Shown here: one piece after another, positions 22,086 to 33,647 of the stretch | Numbering within the stretch: the first letter of the stretch is position 1 | Layout: each line of letters opens with the position of its first letter | Assembly: GCA_910574455.1 (NCBI GenBank) | Contig: CAJSYZ010000005.1 | Location: forward strand, 4,960,001 to 5,024,000 | Direction of reading: 5' to 3' | DNA length: 64,000 nt | Source of the DNA: Trichaptum fuscoviolaceum | Taxonomy: Eukaryota > Basidiomycota > Agaricomycetes > Hymenochaetales > Trichaptaceae | The notes under the pieces: generated by a model | What the model saw: the letters and a program-made list of their open reading frames with translations, nothing else | Told to the model about the DNA's origin: nothing | Databases searched by the model: none | Made by a program: the position numbers and the translations under genes

Positions 22086-23388
22086 CTAGGCAGAGAGGAA
22101 GATGCGGCGGAGGTGTCGCTCCCGTGCAGGTTGACGGCATAGTGGACATTGTGGCTTATGTTCCAACGCTCGCGAGATGCACCTAGTTTTATTTCCAGTT
22201 AACAGAACTGTCTCGGCAAGGGCAAAGAAAGTGAAATAAAACATACATAGTGCAGAAAACATGACCACATTTGATACTGCTCAGATCGCCCTCCGATTCC
22301 AAACAGAGTGGGCAGGTGTAGCCAGTTGCACCAGACCATCCACCTCGTCCAGTGAGATCAAGTTCCTCTGCGACTTCCTTTCCTTCGCTTGCAACACCAG
22401 CGGCAGTGGCAGCATTAGGCGAGGTCGTCTTGTCGTCTGAAGCGAACGGAGCAGGAGTAGGAGTAGAAACGGAGGCGACAGAAGCTGATGATGAAGACGA
22501 TGGGACCGCACGTCCAGGATCCGACCGGCCATGCAGGGGTGTACGTGTAGAGAAGAGCGCATCTATAGCTTCACTATGAGAAGGGTTTGCAGACCACGGA
22601 GTCGTGGGCTCAGTATTAGTGCGCGCAAGGAATGAGTGGTCAGAATCGGTGGAAGCGTTAGAGTCATCGTCGCCGCTGTCGCTGAAAAAATCTTCCGCTG
22701 AATAGGCATTCCTGTCAATGAGAAGCTGGATACCCGAATGGACGAATCGCGGGCTGCTAGATGTGCTGGACACAGCATCTTCGCTGTCTTCCTGATGCCC
22801 CCGACGCCCCATGCGCATGAGATGTACCTGACTTAGCTGCAGTCGGCTCTCGAGGCGTCTGACTTCCTCACGTAGAAGAAACGATCCACTCCGTGACACA
22901 TTCGATGCAGCAGAAGTCGGAGATGGGGAAAAATATCGTTGTCCTATCTGAAGGACAGGATCTTCGTCCTCTTCCGTATTGCGACTAGACAGTATGCTGA
23001 CAGGGCTTGTGGTATGAAGGTCCCTTCTCCTTGCAGACGAAGCAGCGAGCTCTGCCAACATATTCACTTCATCGTCATCATCGCTAACCTCCCCGTCTAC
23101 ATCCATCTCATCCGAATCGTCACTGTAACCTTCGTCTGAATCTGACAGATACTGTTCGTCCTCGTCGTTCTCTGAGTCTGAGACATTGAGCAGACCAGGA
23201 ATGCTGTCGGAGTCGTCCTGATCGGTATCCCTGGTGAGGTCTAACGCTCGTCTGCTCCCGTCGAGGGGAGGCGTCGGGTGGCGAAACATGGCGTCGTCCA
23301 GAATCGATGGGTGAACTTCCTCTGTACGTGGGCGAGGAATTGGCGGGTTGAATGCACCTGCCCAGAAGCTAAACCGACGCCCAGCCAT
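22086..23388 (-). CDS. Acidic protein with C-terminal RING finger
   Basis: Exons 23388-22247 and 22182-22086 give about 412 residues. It starts MAGRRFSFWAGAFNPPIPRP. An acidic Ser/Asp/Glu-rich region follows (about residues 60-110), then a Ser/Thr-rich linker. The protein ends in a C3HC4 RING: CPLC, IKCGHVFC, C, CPLC, with tail LRRIFLSA. The RING intron lies between the fifth and sixth ligands, and the last exon is 97 bases, the same as in the C2H2-RING genes at 2.3 and 4.3 kb. It has no C2H2 fingers. It is probably an E3 ubiquitin ligase, by domain only. It seems to be the intact single-copy relative of the degenerating cluster. Confidence 0.78.
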
Positions 23389-24627
23389 GATAGTCTTCGA
23401 GGAGTTGCAACGTGCGATGGCTGCATTGTCAGATACAAAGTCGGTTCACAATGCAGACGGCGATGAACACACACCTTGCGCGTGGCTTCACCCACAATTC
23501 CAACGTGTTTCCTGTCTACCTTACTTCAAGGAAAAGCCGAGTTGTCAGTCTGCATGTGTATGTAGTCCTTACCCTGCCCGTCCTGCCGCAGATCCCCTGT
23601 AACAGCAGTCTCGGAAATGCGGTGGAGTTCAGGGCAGGCGCTCGAAGTTCAACTTAGTTACCAGGGCAGGCTTTTTTGCATGTCACAATACCTCGTTCGA
23701 ATTTTCTTCTTGACAACCAACCTCCCACCAACTGGCGAAATACACAGCGATCTAATTGCTCCAGATTCCGACTCTACCGTTATGCAAAATCTCCCTTGTG
23801 CAACACAACTGAAGCTCAAAAGTGTTCTTGTCCTCAAGTTCACTTGTTTCGGTTCGAAGGTGGAAGTCATGGAGTAGAGTTATCAATTTCGACACAAAAA
23901 TGTGTTCAAATCTAGCTCAGTGGCTCCTCTACTCTGCCATCTCTACAACCGCTTTTCCTTTGGTCAAGGCAACATCTGATAGTCACCATTGTCGTTGCTG
24001 GAGCGCTAGCCCGAGTACACCGCATCCGCAATCAGCCACAAAGGTCCGGCTTTCGAATCGTCTGGCTATAGATTGCCAAGCAGTAGTACTACTCAGGCTT
24101 ATAAAATGCATAGTCCTCGAGAACTTGAAGCACGTGCTCGTTAGCGAAAACCGGTGATGATTGAGCAAGAACTCGACCCCTGCATGTCTGATGCTCTGTA
24201 GATGTTCAACCTGATAGGACGAAACCCAAGATCAAGAACGTCGTTTCTGAAGGCTGTTTGTATGCATAGTAGGTGATTGGTGTTCAGTTTTGCAGGAACG
24301 GCTGATTCGGGGCGGACAATGGCAGGAGAAAGATTGCCAGTTACTAGTGCCAGTGTGTGGGAATGTTCGTCTAGCTATTCGCTGGCGCCTGTACAAACGA
24401 AACATCTCTTCCTCCTTACCGCCACGATCTGATACCAATGGAGTCCTACAGATTGCCGAGGAGTACTGCTTTGCCTATGTATAACCTGCTTGAAACATCT
24501 TCGGCTAAAATTATCGGCAAACGAACGTTTGTATGAAAATATTGGCTCTCTCTTCTCCACCCTCACTTGCCTTCGAGCTCCTTCATATACAGTTTGAACA
24601 CCTACTCCGTGCCTTCAACAACCAACG
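23389..24627. other. Divergent intergenic region
   Basis: It lies between the starts of the RING gene and the dehydrogenase gene. Several overlapping short open frames on both strands show no family pattern. It presumably carries both promoters. Confidence 0.45.
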
Positions 24628-25872
24628 ATGGGCGTACTTGGGTCATTCATCAGACAGAGCTGGCCTCCCAAGTCGCATTTCAGCGTTGACGACATCCCAG
24701 ACCTGACTGGGAAGGTTTACATCGTTACTGGAAGCAGCGGTGGTGTTGGGAAGGAGACTGCGCGAGCGCTACTGAAGCACAACGCACAGGTTTACTTCGC
24801 TGCACGTAACAGGGAGAAGGCCGACGCGGCGATTGCTGAGCTCCGACAGGAGACAGGCAACGAGGGTGTCTTTCTCGAGCTCGATCTTATGAGTTTAGCG
24901 TCTGTTAAGAAGGCTGCTCAGGAATTCCAAAGGTTTACGAGTCGTTCGTTCTGGCGTGCAATCTTGAATACTGACTAACTCTATACAGTAAGGAGACAAG
25001 ACTTGATTGTCTGTTCAACAATGCGTGAGTATTATACATCTGCTTAAGCAATATCTATTTTGTCTGACGAGTTACAAAGAGGCGTAATGTTTCCATCCGT
25101 CGAGGAGCTCACTCACGATGGTTATGACCTACAATTCGGCGTGAATGTGCTAGGCCATTTCTATTTCACCCAACTCCTCCTCCCTGTACTCCTCACCACT
25201 GCCAAAGTCAGCTCGGATGGCAAGGCTCGTGTCGTCAACACATCTTCAATAGGTCACGAGCTATTCGACGGCATCCATTTCGACACCCTTCTCTCCTCGT
25301 TGGATGGTTTAAGCAAAGAAGAGGCGGAGAAGGCACGGAGAAAGCTTGGGACATCGCAGTTATACAACCAGAGCAAGGTCGGCAACGTTATTCACGCTCG
25401 GGAGCTGGCGAAACGGTATGGAGACCAAGGGCTCGTCGCTACGTCCTGCAACCCGGGTAATCTGTGGACGGACCTTCAGCGTAACGTGCAAGGACTTGGG
25501 CGAATTTTGCTTGTGCGTGATGCCTGTCCACGGTTGTGTTATGTCATATCTAACCCTCCATTTGGGATTGATTCAGCGCTGGCTATGCCATCCTGCGCCT
25601 TTCGGCGCACTCACTCAGGTTTGGGCGGGCACCTCTCCGGAAACAAAGGATATGAACGGCAAGGTATGTTATTTCTTTCTCTGAGCTTGTGCTACAGTAA
25701 TCCCATACTCAACATTCGTCTGGCGTAGTACTTCATTCCCTGGGCACGCGTTGGTAAGCCAGCGAAATGTGCAACCAATGACGAGGTAAACCAGAAGCTA
25801 TGGGACTGGCTGGAAGCGCAGGTCAAGCGGTTCGAAGAGTCCCGAGTACCAGCCGACGCACCAGTGTTGTAA
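24628..25872 (+). CDS. Short-chain dehydrogenase/reductase, retinol-dehydrogenase-like
   Basis: It starts MGVLGSFIRQSWPPKSHFSV and has a Rossmann cofactor site TGSSGGVGKETA near residue 35. NNAG is built across the second intron, at CLFNNAGVMFPS. NTSS supplies the catalytic serine region, and YNQSK is the Tyr-x3-Lys active site. Exon joins are supported at 24931/24989, 25023/25079, 25509/25575 and 25662/25729 within a few bases. The last exon encodes YFIPWARVGKP and ends ADAPVL. Enzymes of this group reduce or oxidise carbonyl or alcohol substrates with NAD(P); many fungal members are annotated as retinol-dehydrogenase-like or WW-domain-oxidoreductase-like, with unknown substrates. No transit or signal peptide is obvious. 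Confidence 0.85.
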
Positions 25873-26176
25873 TGGCTCAGACGAATTCGACAATCATAAT
25901 CTTCTAGTGTTATAGGATTGCATCTTTATGGTATGGCTACCCGTTCTGATCCTGTCTGTTACCAACAATCTGTCTCATCTACCTTCGATTTATGTTTGCA
26001 GTCTGATCGCCTCAGTCTTCACATGGATATAGCTACGAACTTCCTCGATCGGCAGCTTCTTCCTGGGCGAGTAGAAATTATTAATGTATATATGTGCACG
26101 ACTACAAATTTACAGTATGCAGGTATATGGCAATTGTCTGTGACAAGAGGATCCTATTGACTCACAGTGTGAACTT
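25873..26176. other. Convergent intergenic region
   Basis: A short AT-rich spacer lies between the dehydrogenase and the minus-strand membrane protein. It should hold both 3' ends. Nothing else was seen. Confidence 0.5.
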
Positions 26177-27717
26177 TTATGTATCATCGACATCCTTGGG
26201 CTCTAATCCGGATTCAAAGCCTGACTCCATGGCACTCAGTTCGCGCAGCTCAGGCTTTTTCCGCCCTCCGGCGCTCTGCGTGCTCTGCCTCTTCAGGTCT
26301 TTCAGATCCACGTCGAGCTCTGAGCCTCGTGAAGAAGTACCGAACGTGTCCAAGCCATTACCGCCGCCAGAGCGGAAGGAGAGGTGCGTGCCGAGCGCAA
26401 GTACTTGCCCGCGCGCCTGCCCGTGCAGCGGCAGGGAGGCGGAGGGGCGAGCGGGCCGGATTGGAGGGTCGGAGATGTATGTGCTCGTGGAGGTGAGTCC
26501 GGCGTTGACGGCGAGGATGATTAGGGTTGGCATTATTCCCTGCATAGATAAGCACGGTTGGGGGTAAATTAGGATTTGAAAGTGGGTATTAAAATATTGA
26601 GCAAGACGAACGGTGATCTGCGGCATCATGTCGAAAACGATGTACATTGTGTGATTCCCGAAGGTCGCGAGCGGAGCCATCTTGAAGAGGGTGAACTCGA
26701 CGATCTTTGCTGCGGCGATGACCGCGCCGCTCTCGATGATGAGGAGCACGATCGTGCGGTACCGCCGGGAGGACGACGTCAGGGTGCCAGAAGGAGATGT
26801 GTAGGATGAACCTGCAGAGAGGTCTTGAGTCCTTCAAACGAAGAGCCAAATCTCGACAGGCCTCACTAGAGGTTGACCCCGGGAGGGAGAACGCCCTCGG
26901 CCGAGTGATGTACCAAATCCTCCCGGCAGTGAGAGCAGTTACAATGATGTTAGTGGCTAATGAGATGCTGAACATTGCGGTTCCCCATGCAACGGACGTT
27001 CTGAGTGACGGGTGAGCGAGGAAGTATTGGCCGATTGCACCGTAGCCGCCGACTGCATTTATGAAAGCGTGTTAGTATGACCTATGCACATGGATAGAGA
27101 GGTACGCATACCGGCTGTCCCAATGACCATGATGATCGGCAGACTAACGACCCACAGGTTACCGCCCCATACAGCGAAACATCTCCAGGTGATAACGCTG
27201 TCCCCCAGAACGAGCTGATTAAGAATATAGCGTTATCAATGACAAGAAGAGCTGCATTGCATATGAATCCAAGCCTACGTTAGTGATGTAGATGAGGTCC
27301 TTAGCCCTGTTAAGCGGGTCACCGATGTTCGCGAGGTAAGGAATCGGGCCAGGAGGTTTCTTCTGGAGGAAAATAAGCGCTACGACGATCCGCCGCAGTG
27401 CGATGAAGACGTGCACGGTTGCGAGTGCATACCTGGTGTCATCACTCATAAGCAAACGTTCATAAAATAGCTTGAAAGCATACGCACATGATGCACATGA
27501 TCCATGTCGTTATTCTCTTCAACTCGTGCCGCTTGTGCGCGAGAATGAGGTACAGTGACGTCCCAAAAAGTACGGTGTACCCGCCTAGTAGATGCAGCGT
27601 ATTGGAAGAGTTATCAGCAAAGGGTAGATAGGGAAATGCATGACATGACACACCCCAAAGTGCGGAGGCAAACCATCCTCCGAGTAGGTAGCTCTCGTCC
27701 ATCTGGATGACAGCCAT
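26177..27717 (-). CDS. Seven-helix membrane protein, mushroom-expanded family
   Basis: The first exon starts MAVIQMDESYLLGGWFASAL (an ATG at 27702 would give MDESY). Later exons encode further hydrophobic helices, including YTVLFGTSLYLILA, ATVHVFIALRRIVVALIFLQ, SLPIIMVIG, FSISLATNIIVTALTAGRIW and IVLLIIESGAVIAAAKIVEF. The sequence GDSVITWRCFAVWGGNLWVV lies in the middle. After the last helix (PTLIILAVNAGL) a cytoplasmic Ser/Arg/Glu-rich tail ends LEPKDVDDT at 26177. Agaricomycetes carry many such proteins; they resemble seven-helix receptors, but ligand and signalling role are unknown. At least six short introns interrupt it. Confidence 0.75.
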
Positions 27718-28440
27718 CGTCGGTCGTTCTCTATGAAATTCCTCGACGACGATAAATAACAGATGGATTGCGGTTGCTGTAAAGACCGTAGTAGTGAGGT
27801 TGGATTTCGTGCCCGTTCATGGCCGGAGGATGCCAGTGATATCTATAGTCGGGCTGCTAGGCGCCTTTCTTTACGATTCGAAGGAGTTCGCATCACCGCC
27901 TAACCGTCCGTTCTCACCGCACTGGCATGACATTGCCTCTCGTCATCGTCCGCGCCTTTGCTTGCGGCGGCTTGCGGTGGTAACAGGGGAGTATGATCAG
28001 CCCTGATGAATACAAGAGGCCCTGAATGGCAAGAGTCAAAGAGGTTCTTGAACATCGTTCGAAGTTAGTCTTCACAAGGTGTGATGATGGAGACAGTTGA
28101 AATGTGTATTCAGTAGCGACTCGGATTACCTGCAGGTTACTCGCCTCGTGCTCACCGGTGCGTCCGCTAGTTAGACTAGCACGTACACACATAACGAACA
28201 TAACAGGTATCCACACATCGTCCTGGATGAAAGGTATCTGCCGTTCTTTCTTTTCACTGCTGGACGATGGCACATAGTACGGTATCAGAGTAGAGTTGTC
28301 AGATGCCAGTGAATAGAAATAAGCGTACACGCGTGCCCTGAGAATGTCGCCCGCCCTGAACTTGAACTTTGCTTGAACTTGAGCCTGAGCTTCAACTTGG
28401 ACTCTGGCCTTTTTTTCTAACTATCGACATATTCGTTACC
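27718..28440. other. Divergent intergenic region
   Basis: This lies between the starts of the membrane protein and NAA38. A run of TTGAACTT/CTTGAACTTGAGC/CTTCAACTTGG occurs at 28357-28402, just before NAA38. A minus-strand frame at 27914-28330 shows no family pattern. Confidence 0.45.
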
Positions 28441-28857
28441 ATGTCTGCACCTTCAACAGACACTCCCCCAAGCATTGATTCTATCTCAGAAAGTCTAGCT
28501 AGATCTTTTCTTAATCGTAGCACTCCGACGACCCATCGTCCTGCAATTGATGCAGTCAAGGCTCTCATCAACGAGCCGATGCGCATTCGTACATCTGATA
28601 ATCGCCTCTTTGTCGGCACGTTCGTTTGCATGGACAAGCAGCTCAACATCGTCCTTACAAATACTGACGAATACCGCGTGATTCCTGGGGCGACGGAGAA
28701 GGTCAATGAGCGAGGCCGTTATGTGACGATGGTGATGGTCCCATGGCGGCTGGTCGTGAAAGTCGAAGCAAGAAATTTGGACATCGTGAAGAGCATAGGA
28801 TTGCGGAGTAACATCTCAGGTTATGCGATAGAGGACGAGGACATGGAGTTTACGTGA
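28441..28857 (+). CDS. NAA38: NAA38-like LSm-domain subunit of the NatC acetyltransferase
   Basis: A single exon of 138 codons starts MSAPSTDTPPSIDSISESLA. From about residue 43 it carries an LSm fold: LINEPMRIRTSDNRLFVGTF (Sm1), then MDKQLNIVLTNTDEY and a Sm2 part ending VMVPWRLVVKVEAR. The length and the extra Sm2 insertion fit NAA38 (LSMD1), the auxiliary subunit that joins NAA30 and NAA35 in the NatC complex and helps acetylate N-terminal methionines on ribosome-bound chains. The frame is open 24 codons upstream to an ATG at 28369, but the chosen start fits the family. Another LSm protein is possible but less likely. Confidence 0.8.
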   Translation: MSAPSTDTPPSIDSISESLARSFLNRSTPTTHRPAIDAVKALINEPMRIRTSDNRLFVGTFVCMDKQLNIVLTNTDEYRVIPGATEKVNERGRYVTMVMVPWRLVVKVEARNLDIVKSIGLRSNISGYAIEDEDMEFT

Positions 28858-29398
28858 GACTGAGGATTGAACTTACTACGGACGATGATGGATGACTTGC
28901 TCGGCGCTGTCTTTAAAGGTAAGTTCATCCACGATAGCATACCGGTCTCTCTGAAGTCAATCGTGCTTGCATCCCATTGCCAGGAATTACAAGCGACGAC
29001 GCAGAAGCATTCAAGTCTCACTTATCCTGATGCCCAGAAATTCTGCATCCATTCTCTTCCAGTATGAATCAAGTCTGTGGGGCGGACCTACGAATATCGC
29101 AACCTCACAGTGTCGGCCAAGGGAACTTTCTGTATTCTACAGTAGAGCCATTGAGTGTCGATCTTCTGGAAGTTAGCTTCTTAATGGGATAATACCCCCT
29201 TGACGAGATGTATGCACTGGCATCTGTACGTATCGGTCAAATGTGGTTTATGGATTAACTTCCTAACAGTGAGCGCCAGCGCTTTCTGCGACTAAGACGG
29301 AGTTTTGTGCTTCTCTATTCAGCCGATACCTAACGATAACGCATTTCAGGCGCCAGAGCTCTTCTCTTATACCTGACATTGAAAGCCCATCTGCAACC
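28858..29398. other. Intergenic region
   Basis: No gene is supported between NAA38 and the P450 remnant. Confidence 0.45.
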
Positions 29399-30121
29399 AT
29401 GGTTTACTCTCCAATCTTAATGCTACCTCTTTTCACAGCTCTTGCAATCGGACTTATTCTGGTCTATAATCGTGTCTTCGCCGTCTCTACTCCCCTTCGA
29501 CAAATGCCACGAGTGCTTATCATCACTCTCATCCTGAGCTATGTCTCCGGCAAGACAGAGGAACGACGCACGTTGCGCCTCCTTCTGCCTTGTGCAAAAA
29601 CACATAATTCTGGTCTCGTACTGGTATGGGCTTTTGCCCTCGGGATCGTGCACTGCGTAGACCCGAAGCTACGTTCTTCACATTTACTGTCGTCATCTTC
29701 AGGAGCGTCAGCTATGCTAATTCACCCTTGCAATCGTAGGCGGGCAAAGCAGTGATGAAGATTCGACATTTCGACAAGCAACTCCCGCCCGAGGGCATGC
29801 TGTTCTGGCGCTTCCTCGGCTCGTCGAATATCATCGTCGCGGGCAACGCGAGCTGGAGAGAACGCGCGAAGCCGATCCGTAACGCACTCGCCCGGTCTGT
29901 GGGCACGTACATCCCGCAATTCGTCGCGCCCTCGCAGAAGCTCGTCGGCATACTGGGCGACGCTGATATTGAAGAGCGCAACTCCAGCGCCGGTGTATCG
30001 CGTCTGCTGGAGCGACTTTGCGCACCGATTTTTGCTCGATGTGATTGGCACGACGGCACTCGGACATGTCTTCGATGCTCTCGAGGATCCAAACTCCACA
30101 TTCGTTGCGCAGTACCACTGA
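29399..30121 (+). pseudogene. Cytochrome P450 remnant, N-terminal part only
   Basis: The first exon has a membrane anchor (MVYSPILMLPLFTALAIGLI). Then comes LSYVSGKTEERRTLRLLLP and LVWAFALGIVHCVDPKL, a typical P450 N-terminal pattern. After an intron ending near 29740 come GKAVMKIRHFDKQLP, WRFLGSSNIIVAGNASWRER and PIRNALARS. After about 29990 the reading frame shifts, and FAHRFLLDVIGTTALGHVFD then DALEDPNSTF continue in another frame to a stop at 30121. The whole C-terminal half is missing: no I-helix AGxxT, no ExxR and no heme-binding cysteine motif. Sequence then runs into the PRP3 3' end. It is a truncated and frameshifted pseudogene. Confidence 0.75.
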
Positions 30122-30345
30122 AAGGACAAACGAAATGTTATGCTTCAAGACAACAGCTGAAGAGTCGAATATCCTTCTTATGGATAAAGCAGTGATCTGA
30201 ACCAATTTTTTATTATCATCCGACTGGCTTTTTGGTATTGAATAGTTTGATGTACGAAAACAATGTCAGCGATTACTACGTGAAGAATACATAATGAGAA
30301 AACGATGTGTGCATAGTATCATAAACAGAACAGAAACCGATCTGT

Positions 30346-32475
30346 TCAGAACAGCTCGTATTCTTCTGGTTTCCAGTTCTTTGTCGTGTCCCAAAAGCCG
30401 GCCATCTTCGGCCCAAGCACTTCCTTTGCTGCAACATCTGTTGGGCAGACCTTCGTTCTGAATGACTTGAATAACCGCTCCCGAACGTCACCTTTCCATA
30501 CAAGATCGCATCTGTTATCCTGTAGGCTTGCTGTGCCGTATTCACCATCTTCCCCAGGCGCAGCGGCCTTACTCGATGTTGCCGCACCCGACCCTGCTAC
30601 ACCTCCCTCTCCGCCATCCTGACTCCCGCCATCCAACTCGACCTCTTCCTCTCCGCGAGCGGGAGCCGCCTCCGTCCAGTTGATCCTCCGTGTCATGAGT
30701 TTCTCGTACTTGGTCATGAGCTTCGCGGCACCCTCGACATAGACCATGCTGAACGACGGATGGTATATGCACACGCCCGTCAGGTTGTTCTGCTCCGCGT
30801 TCTTGCGCACCTTGAATTGATGCGCAGGGTCTGCCAACGTGCGTACGCGGTAGACTGCGCCAACAAGACCTCGTCGCTCCTCCTCGAGCTTCTTCGCCTC
30901 CTTCTTCTCACGCCTCTGTTCGTCCGTCAGCTTGCGTCCTGCATTCATCTTCTCGTGCCCATGCTTCCGCATTGCCACTTCACGCCGCACACGAGCCTCA
31001 ACACGCGTCGGATCCTGCACGGCGTCGCTGGTAAGCACCTTCATGAGATTCGCTAACCGGACCTTGGGTGCATCTGGAGGAATAAGGCCCATTCGAACCC
31101 GATCACGCTTGTCTTGCAGTTCTGCTTGTCGACGTTGCTTGCGCATCTTCTTTTGTTCGGATTTGGTGAGCATTACGGGCTTGAGCGCTACGGCGTCTTT
31201 GTCTCCTGGAGCAGGAATTGGAATCGGGTGTTGAACATAGATAGTAATTGGTGAAGAATCGTTGCGAATATTGAGCGCGGCTAGCCCTTGGTCTAAATCC
31301 GCATATGCTTTTGAAGGAAGAAGAGGGACATCCCACCATTCTGCTTCCGGAGGAGCTTCGCGCTGAATATTATCAACATAAGGACAAGAGTTACAAAATG
31401 ACAAAAGATAAATGATCGCACCCTAATATTTTTCTCAACCAACTCGCTGTCCAAGCCAGCTTTCCTCGCACTCTCTGCAATGCGCTGTTTCAATTCTTCC
31501 AGCTTCGCCTCCTGGCGTACCTGATCCGCAATTTGCTTATATTTTCCTTTCTGAATGAAACGGAACCCGCGCGATGTACGCTCTTTCGGAGCAGCCCCTT
31601 CAAAGGAACCTGAAGCTGCATCTTTTGCAGCATAAGGATTTGACTTCACTTCCGCTGCGGGAATAGGGGATGGTACAGATGGAGGAGGAGTAGAGATTGG
31701 CGTGTTGCGGATATTCGCCCTGATCGAGGCAAACTTGGGCTGCATAGGCTTATATTTGTCCTTCTTCGATTGCGGAGCCGGAACAGATGTATCCAGCAAC
31801 AGCGGATGTGCGGCCATCTTCAGACCAGCACCCTGCGGAGCGGGCTCTGCTATGGCAGTCTTTTTCTTTGAGGCTAATGCAACCGCCTGAGAAATGTGGC
31901 AATTAGGATTTATAGGCGACCGTGAAAGAAAGAGAACTAACAAGGTATGGATTGTCCTCCACAACTCCTTTATTCTTGTTAATAACCGCGATTTTCCTCT
32001 TAGCCTCTTCGATCCGTTCTGACATCTCCCTATTGATTGGCGGGGCTACAGACGGCTTAGGTGGCACTGAAACTGACAAAGGTTTCGCTGTTGGCACGGA
32101 CAATGGTGCAGGTATCTTGCCAGTCAGGGCAGCCATTTTCGCTTGGATCTCTGCCCGCTTCTGTTTGATCAATTCATCTGGAGAAAGCTGAGGTAGAAAT
32201 TAGTACGAGTACAAGTCAACATCAACTAAATAAGACCTACAGCTGCAGAAGGCTTAGAGTCACTCGAGGGATTCTGTGCGTGAAAAAAAGGTTATAGATA
32301 CTATGTCAGAATACCGGCTGAATATGTATTCACCTTGGACATGAAATGCACTTACTGTATCGCTGTCAAATATCAAAAGTTAGCGAGTTAGATATTCTAC
32401 GAGAACTGACTCATACCTTCTTTGCTTCTTCGTCACAAGCCTATCTCCGCCATTTTCATGAGGTCGTTTGTTCAT
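30346..32475 (-). CDS. PRP3: U4/U6 snRNP protein PRP3
   Basis: It starts MNKRPHENGGDRLVTKKQR at 32475 and ends PEEYELF at 30346. Two or three small exons come first. Then come LSPDELIKQKRAEIQAKMAA, a proline-rich part, KPMQPKFASIRANIRNTP, and GFRFIQKGKYKQIADQVRQE, the conserved PRP3 core. EAEWWDVPLL opens the next exon. SEQKKMRKQRRQAE and RMGLIPPDAPKVRLANLMKV follow, and then the C-terminal DUF1115 region with HQFKVRKNAEQNNLTGVCI. PRP3 binds the U4/U6 RNA duplex and is needed to assemble the tri-snRNP of the spliceosome. An acidic Gly/Ser/Ala insert near SQDGGEGGVAGSG lies in the C-terminal domain and is probably disordered. It is divergent with MRPL16, with 354 bases between the start codons. 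Confidence 0.92.
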
Positions 32476-32829
32476 TATTTACTTGCCTGCAGGATAAACT
32501 TGACTAATGGTCGTCTGTAGTGGGTAGCGGTGCTCGAGTACCTCCTACGCTCCTACGCTTGGAATGGATTTGATAATTTTGCGTGGGTTGCAGCTGAGAT
32601 ATGCCTTGCTTTCTAGAACGGTACCAATAGAAATCTCTTTACAGCCTAAGGAACTGATGAAAGCTTATGTGTATGATGGAGGCAGAGGCAAGAGCATCGA
32701 CGACGCGTTCACAGTGAACTTCCACTGGCAGTGATGCCAGCCTGAGTGTGATTATGTCATCGTATGGGTCATTTTCAAGTTTCTGGACAGACTCGGAGTT
32801 GTTCATCTCGCTCAACGTCGACGGGCATT

Positions 32830-33647
32830 ATGCTTTCATTAAGCTCTGCTTTCTCCCGACTGCGTGTCGGCGCACCATCTCGCTCATCGTTATGTCCACA
32901 ACCTTCTCCCATACTAACGTTTGCGCGGCATCGCTCGCAACTAGCTCCTCGCAAAGTGAAATGGCTTAAACGACAAAAGGGCACAATTCCTATCCCAATA
33001 GGCGGGTCTACGAAGGGAACGACGCTAGCATTCGGCGAATGGGGCATTCGTATCAAAGGAAATGGCGCGCGCATAACGGGAAAACAACTTGAGACTGTAC
33101 AGGAGCTCATCAAACGCAAACTCAAGCCTGTTAAGGGAGCGAAAGTTTACCTGCGTGTGTTCCCGGATGTCCCGGTGTGCATCAAGGTGCGTGCAGCCAA
33201 TAACTCATGGAGGCATTTGAGGAGCGACTCAACGCTTTGTCTTCGCAGGGTAACGAAACGCGTATGGGAAAGGGAAAGGGGACGTTCGAGTTTTGGGCAA
33301 CCAGGCATGTATATAATACCACTTCTGAAGATTGATGAGCTCATTATATTATACAGAGTACCGACAGGACGTGTCATATTTGAGATTGGCGGGGTGCCCA
33401 TCCGAGAAGAGCTTGCTCGAGAAAGTACGTTTGAGTTCGTGTATTATTAGCCATGCAATGCTGATTGTGTTCGTCCTTAGCGCTGCGTCAAGCAAGCAAC
33501 AAGCTTCCTGTATTGACGGAATTCATCAACCAAAGCTCTCCACCTCGGCTTGGGAATATCGAGATCCTGCCTGATACTCCGACCTCAGTGCTTTTCAGTC
33601 ACGCTGAAGTGACTGAACAGACAGTAGAGGCTTCACCTTCGTCATAA
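32830..33647 (+). CDS. MRPL16: Mitochondrial large-subunit ribosomal protein uL16m
   Basis: Four exons encode about 218 residues. The N-terminus is Ser/Arg-rich with no acidic residues, as expected for a mitochondrial import signal. The L16 core follows: [80 protein letters not shown] and FEIGGVPI. These match the rRNA-contacting loops of the family. The second intron begins GC instead of GT (donor near 33302): only this choice joins WATR to VPTGR in frame. Other introns are canonical. The start is the ATG that opens the import signal; an earlier start in the same frame is possible. Confidence 0.92.

Noticed and set aside
29712..30205. Minus-strand open frames of 124-135 codons
   Set aside because: They lie over the P450 remnant, whose plus-strand P450 sequence is recognisable. 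They are shadow frames.
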